DNA from: Thermoflexia bacterium
GTDB taxonomy: Bacteria; Chloroflexota; Anaerolineae; B4-G1; DUEL01
Assembly (NCBI GenBank): GCA_011192125.1
Contig: DUEL01000012.1
Coordinates: 23,622-87,621, forward strand
Direction: 5' to 3'
DNA length: 64,000 nt
This document shows, piece by piece, positions 37,730 to 46,736 of this stretch (its first letter is position 1; each line of letters starts with the position of its first letter). A program made the position numbers and the translations under genes. Under the pieces are notes generated by a model that worked only from the letters and a program-made list of their open reading frames with translations, did not search any database and was not told where the DNA came from.

Positions 37730-38359
37730 ATGGATCAAACAGTGACTCTGGAAGCAGAACGGCCCGTGGAGCCGGACGTGCTGCCCTACACGCACTTCTT
37801 GCGGAAGTTCTGGTACAACATGCCCCCCCGCGACAAAGTGATCGCCGCACTAGGGGTCCTGCGGTGGATGTTGCGCTTCTATAAATTCGATTCCCGAGAG
37901 CCGTTCATCATCGAGCGCAAGGTTCAGATCCTCAAGTGGAGGGGCGGGCGCATCGAGATCGGACGGGGGGCCCGGCTGGCTATGGGGAGCAAGATCGTCT
38001 GCGGGGGGCACCTGGTCATCGGCCCGCGCACGATCATTGGGGCCAATAACGTGATTATGTGCGCCACCGAGGTCAAGATCGGCGCCCGCTGTATGATCAG
38101 TTGGAACTGCAGCATCTTCGACTCCATCGGTCATAAGATGTGGCTGGAGCGTACCGGTGAGGCGGAGATCGAAGCGCCGATCACCATTGGCGACGACGTC
38201 TGGATCGGACCTTATTCCATCATTATGAAGGGCGTGACCATCGGCGAAAACACCATCATTGGCGCGGGTTCGGTGGTGCGGCGGGACGTCCCGCCCAACT
38301 CGCTGGTCTACGGCAACCCGGCCCGAAGGGCGGGGACGGTCGTGCGGTGGGAGCGGTAG
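37730..38359 (+). CDS. Left-handed beta-helix acyltransferase
   Basis: Hexapeptide repeats; GDDVWIGPYSIIMKGVTIGENTIIGAGSVVRRDVPPNSLVYGNPAR. Confidence 0.9.
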   Translation: MDQTVTLEAERPVEPDVLPYTHFLRKFWYNMPPRDKVIAALGVLRWMLRFYKFDSREPFIIERKVQILKWRGGRIEIGRGARLAMGSKIVCGGHLVIGPRTIIGANNVIMCATEVKIGARCMISWNCSIFDSIGHKMWLERTGEAEIEAPITIGDDVWIGPYSIIMKGVTIGENTIIGAGSVVRRDVPPNSLVYGNPARRAGTVVRWER

Positions 38360-38360
38360 A

Positions 38361-39575
38361 GTGAGGAAGGTCGGCATTGCCTTCGGCGCGGTGGTACTGG
38401 TCGGGTTGCTCCTCTTGGTCGGCCTGGAGGTCGCCGCCCGCACCCTCCATTGGTGGCCCGACCCGCTCTTCCAGCCCGACGAGCGGTTCGGCGTCTTCCA
38501 CATCCCCAACGCTGAAGGATGGTGGGTCAACATCGACGTGCCCGACGAGTTTCAGACCTATGTCCGCATCAACTCGAAGGGGCTGCGAGATCGAGAGTAC
38601 CCCTACGAGAAGCCGCCGGGGACCTTTCGTATCCTGGTGCTGGGTGATTCCTACGCCGACGCGCTGGAGGTGCCGCTGGAGGACTCTTTCCAGGAGGTGC
38701 TGGAGGTCCGGTTGAACGAACGGTTGGATCAGCCGGTCGAGGTGATCAACGGCGGGGTGTGGGGGTACGGCAACGATCAGGAACTGCTCTTCTACCGGCT
38801 GGAGGGGCGGAAGTACCAGCCCGACCTGGTCCTCCTGGCCTTCCAGCCCAACAGCGACGTGCTGGAGAACCACCGAGAGATGGAGACCCGCTATATGGGG
38901 CGGGAGTACAAGCCCTTCTTCGTGCTCGGGGAGGAGGGGGAACTGGAACTGGTGAACTTCCCCTTCCGTCCCGAACCGGAGCCGCCGCCGCGGAACGGGC
39001 TGGAGCGGGTCAAGCGGTTCCTCGCCGCTAACTCCCGCGCCTATCCGGTTGTCTCCCGCTTCATCAAAGCACGACTGCGGGGGGTCGCTACGTGGCTGCG
39101 GGAGATCGGAGTGATGGACCCGCCCCAGGGCGAGACCGTCGCCGGAGGGATCCCGATGGGGATGTACCTCTACGCCGCCGACTACCCGCCCGAGTGGGAA
39201 GAGGCGTGGGCCGTCACGAAGGCGATCATCACCCAGTTGAGGCAGGAGGTGGAGGCGGACGGGGCCCGGCTGGTCGTGGTCATCCTTCCCGACCGTCATT
39301 TGGTGGAGGGCGACTACCTGGCCTGGGCGCTGCGCACCTACCCGGCGATGCAGGGGAAGGAGTGGGACCTGGATAAGCCGAATCGGATGATGCGGGAGTT
39401 CCTGGAAGAGCAGGGGATCCCATACCTGGAGATGGTCGAAGAGTTTCGCCAGCGTGCTGAGGAGACCGGCCGGCCTCTGTACTACCCCAGGGATGGCCAC
39501 TGGAACGTGGAAGGGCACCGTTTGGCCGGGGATCTGATCGCCGACTGGCTCGTGGAGCGGTCGTTGGTGCGGTGA
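38361..39575 (+). CDS. SGNH/GDSL-hydrolase-like membrane-anchored protein
   Basis: N-terminal TM; GTFRILVLGDSYADALEVPLEDSF; PRDGHWNVEGHRLAGDLI. Confidence 0.8.
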   Translation: MRKVGIAFGAVVLVGLLLLVGLEVAARTLHWWPDPLFQPDERFGVFHIPNAEGWWVNIDVPDEFQTYVRINSKGLRDREYPYEKPPGTFRILVLGDSYADALEVPLEDSFQEVLEVRLNERLDQPVEVINGGVWGYGNDQELLFYRLEGRKYQPDLVLLAFQPNSDVLENHREMETRYMGREYKPFFVLGEEGELELVNFPFRPEPEPPPRNGLERVKRFLAANSRAYPVVSRFIKARLRGVATWLREIGVMDPPQGETVAGGIPMGMYLYAADYPPEWEEAWAVTKAIITQLRQEVEADGARLVVVILPDRHLVEGDYLAWALRTYPAMQGKEWDLDKPNRMMREFLEEQGIPYLEMVEEFRQRAEETGRPLYYPRDGHWNVEGHRLAGDLIADWLVERSLVR

Positions 39576-39613
39576 ATGGGTGGCTGGGTGGCAGGGTGAC
39601 TAAAGGAGTTAGG

Positions 39614-42600
39614 ATGAGGACGCAGGGGAAGGGGCTGGGTTTGGTGCTGGCGCTGGCAGGAGGCGTTGCGGCGCTGGGCATCCTGTTCATCGTGCTGGGT
39701 GCGTCGCCGATCGTCCAGGCCTCACCTCCCGTGGAGGGGAACCCCCTCTCGTTCGGGGGAAGCACGCCCCTCTTCGCGCCGGATGGGGACGTGGAGGGGC
39801 TCGCCGTGGCCGACCTGGACGGCGACGGCGACCTGGACATGGCTTTCGCCCCCGGCGCGACGGTCCGGATCGCCGCGGGTAGGGGGTTCTCCACCTCGAT
39901 GGAGATCGGAACCTGCGCTGGCACGGTCCACGCCCTGGCCGTGGCCGACTTCGACCGAGACACCCGGCCCGACCTGGTGGCCTTCTGCGACGGCGAGGTC
40001 CGTCTCTGGCGCAATCCCGGTGCCCCCTTCTCCACCCCGTGGGCGGAGACCGGCGCGGTGACCACCTCCCTTGTGCTGACTTACCCGGCAGGGACGGTGG
40101 CCGACCTGGACCAGGACGGCGCGCCCGACCTGATCGGTGCGGGGAGCGACGGGGCGGTGTTCCTGTGGCGTAACCCGATGGCTCCCGGTGGTCCCTTCGT
40201 CGCCGAATGGGGGACAGCGACCCAGTGGGCCGTCGGCGGGCCGATCCACGCTCTGGCTGCGGCCGACATGAACCGCGATGGGCAGGTCGATTTGGTGGTC
40301 GGCGCGGGTGGGGACCTGCAACTGTGGCAGAATCCCGGCGCACCCTTCTCCGGATCCTGGACGGCCTCCCAGACCTGGGTGGGGGCCGGGGATGAAATTC
40401 TCTCGCTCGTCGTGGCCGACCTCGATCTGGACGGTGTGCCCGACGCGGCGGCCGGCGATGCGGCGGGGCGGATCCTTGGATGGGCGAGCCCCTTCACCCT
40501 CGGGACTCCCTTCGGCGGCACGCCTCCCGCGCCGAGGGTGCTGGGCGATCTGGGGGGACCCGTGTACGGGTTGACCGTCGCCGATTTCGACCACGACGGC
40601 TGGTCGGACCTCGCCGGTGCCGGGGGAGGGTCGTCGCCGAGCCTGCGCGCCTGGCGCAACGGCCGCTCCCTCCTCGTTCCCTGGGACTGGATCACGGTGG
40701 GGGGGTGGGGAGACGCGCTTCTCGTTCTGATCACCGCCGACGTGGATGGCGATGGGGACGCGGACCTGCTGGTTGGCGCTGGGGCGGGCGCTACCGCAGA
40801 GGTGGTCGAATGGCCCAACACGCTCCTCCACCGCCGTGCCCCCTTCGCGGAGACCGGGGTGCCGGTAGCCTCGCGCCCCGCCGACGTGCGGGCCTTGGCC
40901 ACGGGCGACCTGGACCAGGACGGATGGCCCGAACTGGTCGGCGGAGACAGCCTGGGGGAGGTGTTGATCTGGGAGAGCGGGGGCGCGCCCCTGGAGGGTT
41001 CCTGGACGGCTCACGCCGTCGGCGAAGCCGGGCCGGTGCTCGCCCTGGCCCTGGCCGACCTGGATGGCGACGGCGACCTGGAGATCGTCAGCGGCCACAG
41101 TTCGCCGCCGTACCTGCTGGTCTGGCGGAACGGGGGAACGGGGCTGGACGGCCCGTGGACGCGTACCACCGTCGGGGACCCCGGCGCGCCGATCGGGGAC
41201 ATCGCGGTGGCCGATCTGGACCGGGATGGCAGGCTTGACCTGGTCACGGGCTCCGGCGAGCACCTGGACGACCCCAGCCCCAACCACAAGGTCACCCTCT
41301 GGCGGAACGATGGCACGCCCTTCGATGGCCCTTGGCCCTTCGTCGATGCCGCGGTCCTCACCTACAGCGTCAACGCCGTGGCGGTGGGCGACCTGGACGG
41401 CGACGGGTGGGCCGACGTGGTCGCCGGAACCGACCACGCTCCCGCTGTAGGCACGGCCGATGAACCGGTCGCCCGCTCGGAGTGGCCCAACGTCTACGAA
41501 CTGCTCGCCCTCCGCAGCCCCACCGACCCCTTCGCAGGCTCTTGGGCCGTCACGATCGTGGGGCGGGACCCGGCGACGGTGACGCTGGGGCCGGAGGAGA
41601 GCCCCAGCCACTACCACGGCTACTGGGGCGCGACCGTCCACGATGTGGCCCTGGCCGATCTGGACCGGGACGGCGACCTGGACATCGTGTCCGCCGATCG
41701 CATCGAGGCCGACTACCAGGTGAAGGTCTGGGAGAACGACGGCACCCCCTTCGACGAGCAGCCAGCCACGTTCCACTGGACCTGGCAGCCGACGGCGGTC
41801 TGGTACGGGACGCCCCCCTCGCCGCCGTGGATGGGCGGTTCGGCAGTATCCCTGGTCGTGGAGGACCTCAACCGTGACGGCTGGATCGACGTGATGCCTG
41901 GGGTTACCCGCTGGCGGCGGATGTGGTTCGAGAACTCCGGTCTGCCCTTCGGTGACTTCCTGACCGACACTCACTGGATCGACCATATCATCGCACCCAG
42001 CCAGATGGTCGTGCGGGCTGTGGTCGCGGGCGATTTCGACCGGGACGGCGACGTCGATGTGGTGGAGGGGAGCGATTACTGGGACGGGGTCGAGGTCGAC
42101 CTCTGGCGCAACGTCTCTGGCGGAGTCACGGAGATGGTGATGCCGACCGATCCACCGCCCATCCAACACGGTCAGATGGACGACGTGCTCGCCATCGCGT
42201 TCACCCACAACGGCCTGCCCGGTGAGGAAGGGGTTCGCCCGATGTGGTGGCGCATCCAGTTTACGGCCCCCGATGGGACGCCGTTGACCTCCGCGCAGGC
42301 GAACGACATCATCGAGACGGTGTGGGTCTACCGGGACGGGGGGAACCGTCGATGGTCGGTCGCCGACACGCCCGTCATCACCGCGACCGATCTGACGTTG
42401 GACGCTGAGGGGTATCAGACCCTCCACGCCGACCCCGGAGATGCTCGTCTGGTAGTGGTCCCCGGGGAGACGGTGTATTTCTTCGTAGTGGTCCAGGTGG
42501 CGAACGGCGCGATGTACGCCACGCCCAACGAGTTCGCGGTGTGGATCGACGCCGACGCCGATTCTCTGGTGGAGGGGATCGTCACCGGAGCCAGCATCGC

Positions 42601-43906
42601 CATCGGCGATACCGATCCGGTGGGGTCGGGCCTGATACACGCCGTCGGGCCGCCTGCTTCCGTGGCCGTGGAGGACCAGGCGGATGGGAGTGGAGGTGAG
42701 GTGGACACGCTGGAGGTGGCCTCAGGTTATTATGCGGACTTCTACGCCGTGGCCCGTGACGAGGTGGGCCACTTTGTCCAGACGGTGCCTGTCTCCTGGA
42801 CCCTGGTCCCGGTGAGCGGAGGGGTCGTGTCGGGGGACCTGACCCCCGACCCCGATGCAACCTGGGCGCGGCTGCACGGCCATATCACGGGCACCGCCCG
42901 CGTCGGCATCACCCATACGACGCTGGGGACCGACACGACGGGGCTCATCCGGGTGACGCCGCCGCCAGCCGAGATGGTCCTGGAGGCCGATCCCCCCGCT
43001 ATCGTAGCCGACGGGGTCTCCAGCGCGACCCTGCGGGCCCGGCTGTGGGACGGTCAGGGCGACCCGGTCGCCGATCGGGTCCCGGTGACGTTCACGGTGG
43101 TGAGCGGTGGGGGTTCAGCTCATATGCCGACCGATCCGTACGTCGCTTTGACATCGGGCGGGGCCGCTACCGCTCCGCTCTTAGCCGATACGACGACGGG
43201 GGCTACAGTGGTGAGGGCAGAGACCGGTGGAGTCTCAGGCTGGGTGACGGTGACGCTTATGCCGGGTCCTCTGGACGCTTTTGAGATCGAGAGATGCCCG
43301 ACTGTCATCTATGCGGGATACCACTTCTATCCGTTTGGCCCTCAGGTGACGGCATACGACCGGTTTGGGAACGTCAAGACCGACTACCAGGGCAGCGTCT
43401 ATTTCCTCACCTCCGATCCGCAGGCCACCCTTTCCTACACGGTGGACTCCCCCTACACGTTTACCCTGGCGGACGGAGGGACCTATACGTTCACGGGAAC
43501 GGCGTTCATGATGGGGACGGCAGGTACGCAGACCCTCACCGTCACCGATGGGACGATCTCCGCTGCGTGCGAGCCGTTCGAGGTGCGGCCTGGAGCCAAG
43601 GTGGGGTACATCGAGCTCCACCTCAGCAGTTACGAGGTCGGTCGCGGAGAGGTGGTGACGGCCACGGTGGAGGCCTTCGATCTGTACGGTAACAGCAAGG
43701 GAGACTGGACCTCCTGGTGCAGGTATACCATCGACGATGGAGCGGGTGGAGTGTGGAACGGGAATGTGTACACCCCGGAGCGGTTCGGAACGTGGACGGT
43801 CGTCGCGTCCACCCGTTCGAACCCTCCTAGCAGCGATTGGGCGACGCTGCGGGTGGTGCCTGTCGGGCAGGTGTTCCTGCCGTTGGTGCTGCAACGTGGG
43901 CCTTGA
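39614..43906 (+). CDS. Large secreted FG-GAP/VCBS beta-propeller protein with Ig-like domains
   Basis: Signal peptide; 14 ADxDxDGxxDL motifs; invasin-like Ig modules (PPAIVADGVSSATLRARLWDGQGDPVADRVPVTF); C-term VFLPLVLQRGP. Confidence 0.9.
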   Translation: MRTQGKGLGLVLALAGGVAALGILFIVLGASPIVQASPPVEGNPLSFGGSTPLFAPDGDVEGLAVADLDGDGDLDMAFAPGATVRIAAGRGFSTSMEIGTCAGTVHALAVADFDRDTRPDLVAFCDGEVRLWRNPGAPFSTPWAETGAVTTSLVLTYPAGTVADLDQDGAPDLIGAGSDGAVFLWRNPMAPGGPFVAEWGTATQWAVGGPIHALAAADMNRDGQVDLVVGAGGDLQLWQNPGAPFSGSWTASQTWVGAGDEILSLVVADLDLDGVPDAAAGDAAGRILGWASPFTLGTPFGGTPPAPRVLGDLGGPVYGLTVADFDHDGWSDLAGAGGGSSPSLRAWRNGRSLLVPWDWITVGGWGDALLVLITADVDGDGDADLLVGAGAGATAEVVEWPNTLLHRRAPFAETGVPVASRPADVRALATGDLDQDGWPELVGGDSLGEVLIWESGGAPLEGSWTAHAVGEAGPVLALALADLDGDGDLEIVSGHSSPPYLLVWRNGGTGLDGPWTRTTVGDPGAPIGDIAVADLDRDGRLDLVTGSGEHLDDPSPNHKVTLWRNDGTPFDGPWPFVDAAVLTYSVNAVAVGDLDGDGWADVVAGTDHAPAVGTADEPVARSEWPNVYELLALRSPTDPFAGSWAVTIVGRDPATVTLGPEESPSHYHGYWGATVHDVALADLDRDGDLDIVSADRIEADYQVKVWENDGTPFDEQPATFHWTWQPTAVWYGTPPSPPWMGGSAVSLVVEDLNRDGWIDVMPGVTRWRRMWFENSGLPFGDFLTDTHWIDHIIAPSQMVVRAVVAGDFDRDGDVDVVEGSDYWDGVEVDLWRNVSGGVTEMVMPTDPPPIQHGQMDDVLAIAFTHNGLPGEEGVRPMWWRIQFTAPDGTPLTSAQANDIIETVWVYRDGGNRRWSVADTPVITATDLTLDAEGYQTLHADPGDARLVVVPGETVYFFVVVQVANGAMYATPNEFAVWIDADADSLVEGIVTGASIAIGDTDPVGSGLIHAVGPPASVAVEDQADGSGGEVDTLEVASGYYADFYAVARDEVGHFVQTVPVSWTLVPVSGGVVSGDLTPDPDATWARLHGHITGTARVGITHTTLGTDTTGLIRVTPPPAEMVLEADPPAIVADGVSSATLRARLWDGQGDPVADRVPVTFTVVSGGGSAHMPTDPYVALTSGGAATAPLLADTTTGATVVRAETGGVSGWVTVTLMPGPLDAFEIERCPTVIYAGYHFYPFGPQVTAYDRFGNVKTDYQGSVYFLTSDPQATLSYTVDSPYTFTLADGGTYTFTGTAFMMGTAGTQTLTVTDGTISAACEPFEVRPGAKVGYIELHLSSYEVGRGEVVTATVEAFDLYGNSKGDWTSWCRYTIDDGAGGVWNGNVYTPERFGTWTVVASTRSNPPSSDWATLRVVPVGQVFLPLVLQRGP

Positions 43907-43919
43907 GGAGGTTCTTCGA

Positions 43920-44885
43920 GTGGGGGATGAGCACGTGACCGCACCTCGCGTCGTGGCCGTCGTCCTGAACTGGAACGGCCTGGAGGACACCACCGCCTGT
44001 CTGACTTCGTTGGCGGAGGTGGATTACCCGTCCTTGGAGGTCGTGGTGGTGGACAACGGCTCCACCGACGGGTCGCCAGCCATCCTCCGACGGCGGTTCC
44101 CCGAGGTGATCCTTCTGGAAACGAGGGAGAACCTCGGCTACGCAGGCGGCAACAACGTGGGGATCCGGTACGCGCTGGAGCGGGGGGCCGAGTATGTCCT
44201 GCTCCTCAACAACGACACGGAGGTCGCCCCCGACTTTCTCCGCCGGATGGTGGAGGTCGCCGAGGCGGACCCACAGGTGGGGGGAGTCGGTCCGATGATC
44301 TACTATTACGACCGGCCGGACGTGATCTGGTCGGCGGGGGGGGCGATCGACTGGCGGCGAGGCCGGACGCGGATGGTGGGGTTGAACGAGCCGGAGCAGG
44401 GGCAGTTCGGGGCGGAACCGCGCGAGGTGGACTTCGTCACTGGGTGCGCAATGCTGATCCGGCGGGAGGTGCTGGAGCGGGTGGGGCTTCTGGATGAGCG
44501 ATTTTTCCTCTACTACGAGGAGGTGGAATGGTGTGTGCGCGTCCGGCGAGCGGGATATCGCATCCTCCACGTGCCCCGGGCCCGGATCTGGCACAAGATC
44601 TCGCCTTGCTCCCAGGCCGATTCGCCACTGGTGCATTACTATATGACCCGCAACCGGTTGCTTTTCCTGCGACTGGTGGGAGCGGGAGCGACGGCGTGGT
44701 TCCACACGCTCGCGGAGGACCTGCGGATCTTGCTGGCGTGGCATCTGCGGCCCCGATGGAGATACAAGCGGGTTCAGCGGCGGGCGATGGTACGGGCCCT
44801 GCTGGATGCGTGGCGTGGGAGGTGGGGGATGAGAGCAGGTCTCGGTGCACTGTCTGTGAAGAAAGTGGAGGAGGGGATACGATGA
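43920..44885 (+). CDS. Glycosyltransferase family 2, rhamnosyltransferase-like
   Basis: VVAVVLNWNGLEDTTACLTSL...VVVDNGSTDGSPAIL...LLLNNDTEVAPDFL; start ambiguous. Confidence 0.9.
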   Translation: MGDEHVTAPRVVAVVLNWNGLEDTTACLTSLAEVDYPSLEVVVVDNGSTDGSPAILRRRFPEVILLETRENLGYAGGNNVGIRYALERGAEYVLLLNNDTEVAPDFLRRMVEVAEADPQVGGVGPMIYYYDRPDVIWSAGGAIDWRRGRTRMVGLNEPEQGQFGAEPREVDFVTGCAMLIRREVLERVGLLDERFFLYYEEVEWCVRVRRAGYRILHVPRARIWHKISPCSQADSPLVHYYMTRNRLLFLRLVGAGATAWFHTLAEDLRILLAWHLRPRWRYKRVQRRAMVRALLDAWRGRWGMRAGLGALSVKKVEEGIR

Positions 44886-45538
44886 TGGCGAAGCCCCGTT
44901 ATGGCTTCTCGTTTCTGGTGTCTGCCTTTATGCGCTTGCCGCTGAGGCAGCGCTTGAACAAGGTTGTGCGGTTTCTGCGGGGCCTCTGGGTGGCTCGGAA
45001 GTTCGACACAAAGGGGCTGATAGACGCTGGTCGGCGGATCAAGATTGTCAAACGAAACGGCGAGATCCACCTGAATAAGTACTGCCGTCTGGGCAACGAT
45101 GTTCACATCGCTGTGGTTGGCAAGTCGCCCGACCAGAAGGCTGTCCTGCGCATCGGCGTGGACTCCGGCATCTCTGATCGGACCAAAATCAATGTCACCC
45201 AGATGGTGGTCATCGGCGACCACTGCAGCATAGGGTGGGATTGTGATATTTGGGATACGAGTTGGCACCGGGTGCGGTTCGTCGACAGAGAGCCGGGACC
45301 GATCTCCCGGCCGGTGGTGATCGAGGACCACGTGTGGATCGGGTCCCATACCATCGTCCAGCGGGGCGTGACGATTGGGGCTAACTCGGTCATCGCCGCT
45401 GGCTCGGTGGTGATCAAGGATATCCCCCCCAACTCCTTCGCGGGAGGCAATCCCGCCAAGGTGCTCAAGGAGATCGAGGGGTGGGATCGGAATCCTCACA
45501 GGGAGGAGAGGCGGGATGAGGGTTCTGGCGATCTCTAA
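44882..45538 (+). CDS. Left-handed beta-helix acyltransferase
   Basis: IEDHVWIGSHTIVQRGVTIGANSVIAAGSVVIKDIPPNSFAGGNPAKVL. Confidence 0.9.
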   Translation: MMAKPRYGFSFLVSAFMRLPLRQRLNKVVRFLRGLWVARKFDTKGLIDAGRRIKIVKRNGEIHLNKYCRLGNDVHIAVVGKSPDQKAVLRIGVDSGISDRTKINVTQMVVIGDHCSIGWDCDIWDTSWHRVRFVDREPGPISRPVVIEDHVWIGSHTIVQRGVTIGANSVIAAGSVVIKDIPPNSFAGGNPAKVLKEIEGWDRNPHREERRDEGSGDL

Positions 45539-46736
45539 TTGGTTTCCCTGGCCCCCGGACTGTGGGGCGCGGATGCGGATACACTACCTGTTGCGAGAGA
45601 TAGCGAGGTCCAACGAGGTCACGCTGCTCTCCTTCGCGCGGGAGCATCCATCCGACACGGACATCGCGGCGGTGAAGGCCTACTGCCAGGAGGTCGCCAT
45701 CGTCCCGTTCCGCCCTTACGATCCCCGTCGGTGGGATGCCCTGCTAGGGTTCTTCCTCCCCGAGCCCCGCTTCGTCCACGCCACCTACAGCACCGAGATG
45801 GAGAGGTTGGTCCAGGAGTGGATGAGCAGGGACGAGTTCGACGTGGTGGTCGCCTTCGCCATCGGCCCGAGCGGTGGAACGGCCCCCTATGTTCGGGGGG
45901 TCCAGGGGGTGCCTCGCCTGCTGGAGGATCCGGAGCTCTCGATCATCAAAGACCGGATCAGCCTGCAGTCGCGCTGGTATCAACGGACACGGCTGCGATT
46001 GACGTGGTGGAAACTGCGCCGCTATATGGCCGGGTTGTTGAGGGATATGAATGCCTGCACGGTGAGTTCCGCCAAGGAACGGGACCTTCTCACCAGCATC
46101 CAACCGGATGGCCTGCCCGTGCAGGTGATTCCCAACGGCGTGGACCCCACCCTCTACGACGATGATTTCGGCCCTCTTGAACCGGATACACTTGTCTTCC
46201 CTGGCGCGATGACCTATCGGGCCAACTTCGCGGCGATGGCCTTTTTCCTGAGGGAGGTTTTCCCCCTCATCCTCCGGCAGCGACCGGGAGCGAAGTTGTA
46301 CATCACGGGGAAGACGGATGGGGTGCCGGTGCACCGTTTGCCGTTGCGCGAGGGTGTGGTGCTCACGGGGTATCTCCAGGACGTCCGCCCCCGCATCGCC
46401 CGCAGCCAGGTCTGCGTGGTGCCGATGACGATGGGCGGGGGCACCCGTCTCAAAATTCTGGAGGCGATGGCCCTGGGGACGCCGGTGGTGTCCACCAGCA
46501 AGGGCGCAGAGGGGTTGGATGTGAGGTCGGGGGAGGAGATTCTGATCGCCGACGATCCGGAGACGTTCGCGGCTCAGGTGGTCCGGCTGCTGGAGGACCC
46601 CGCGCTGCGCGAGCGGCTGGCGCAGAACGGCCGTCGGCTGGTGCGGGAGCGGTACGACTGGCGGGAGATTGGGCGGCGGTTCGAGGCTTTTCTGGAGCAG
46701 GTCGTGGCGGAGTGGAACGATGTTGACATCAATTGA
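45516..46736 (+). CDS. Glycosyltransferase family 4
   Basis: NWFPWPPDCGARMRIHYLLREIAR...VFPGAMTYRANFAAMAFFLREVFPLI...MGGGTRLKILEAMALGTPVVSTSKGAEGL. Confidence 0.9.
   Translation: MRVLAISNWFPWPPDCGARMRIHYLLREIARSNEVTLLSFAREHPSDTDIAAVKAYCQEVAIVPFRPYDPRRWDALLGFFLPEPRFVHATYSTEMERLVQEWMSRDEFDVVVAFAIGPSGGTAPYVRGVQGVPRLLEDPELSIIKDRISLQSRWYQRTRLRLTWWKLRRYMAGLLRDMNACTVSSAKERDLLTSIQPDGLPVQVIPNGVDPTLYDDDFGPLEPDTLVFPGAMTYRANFAAMAFFLREVFPLILRQRPGAKLYITGKTDGVPVHRLPLREGVVLTGYLQDVRPRIARSQVCVVPMTMGGGTRLKILEAMALGTPVVSTSKGAEGLDVRSGEEILIADDPETFAAQVVRLLEDPALRERLAQNGRRLVRERYDWREIGRRFEAFLEQVVAEWNDVDIN

Noticed and set aside
39722-42640. 972-aa minus-strand ORF opposite the FG-GAP protein
   Set aside because: Shadow ORF from high-GC periodic coding on the plus strand; no recognisable domain, and the plus strand has a signal peptide and clear repeats.
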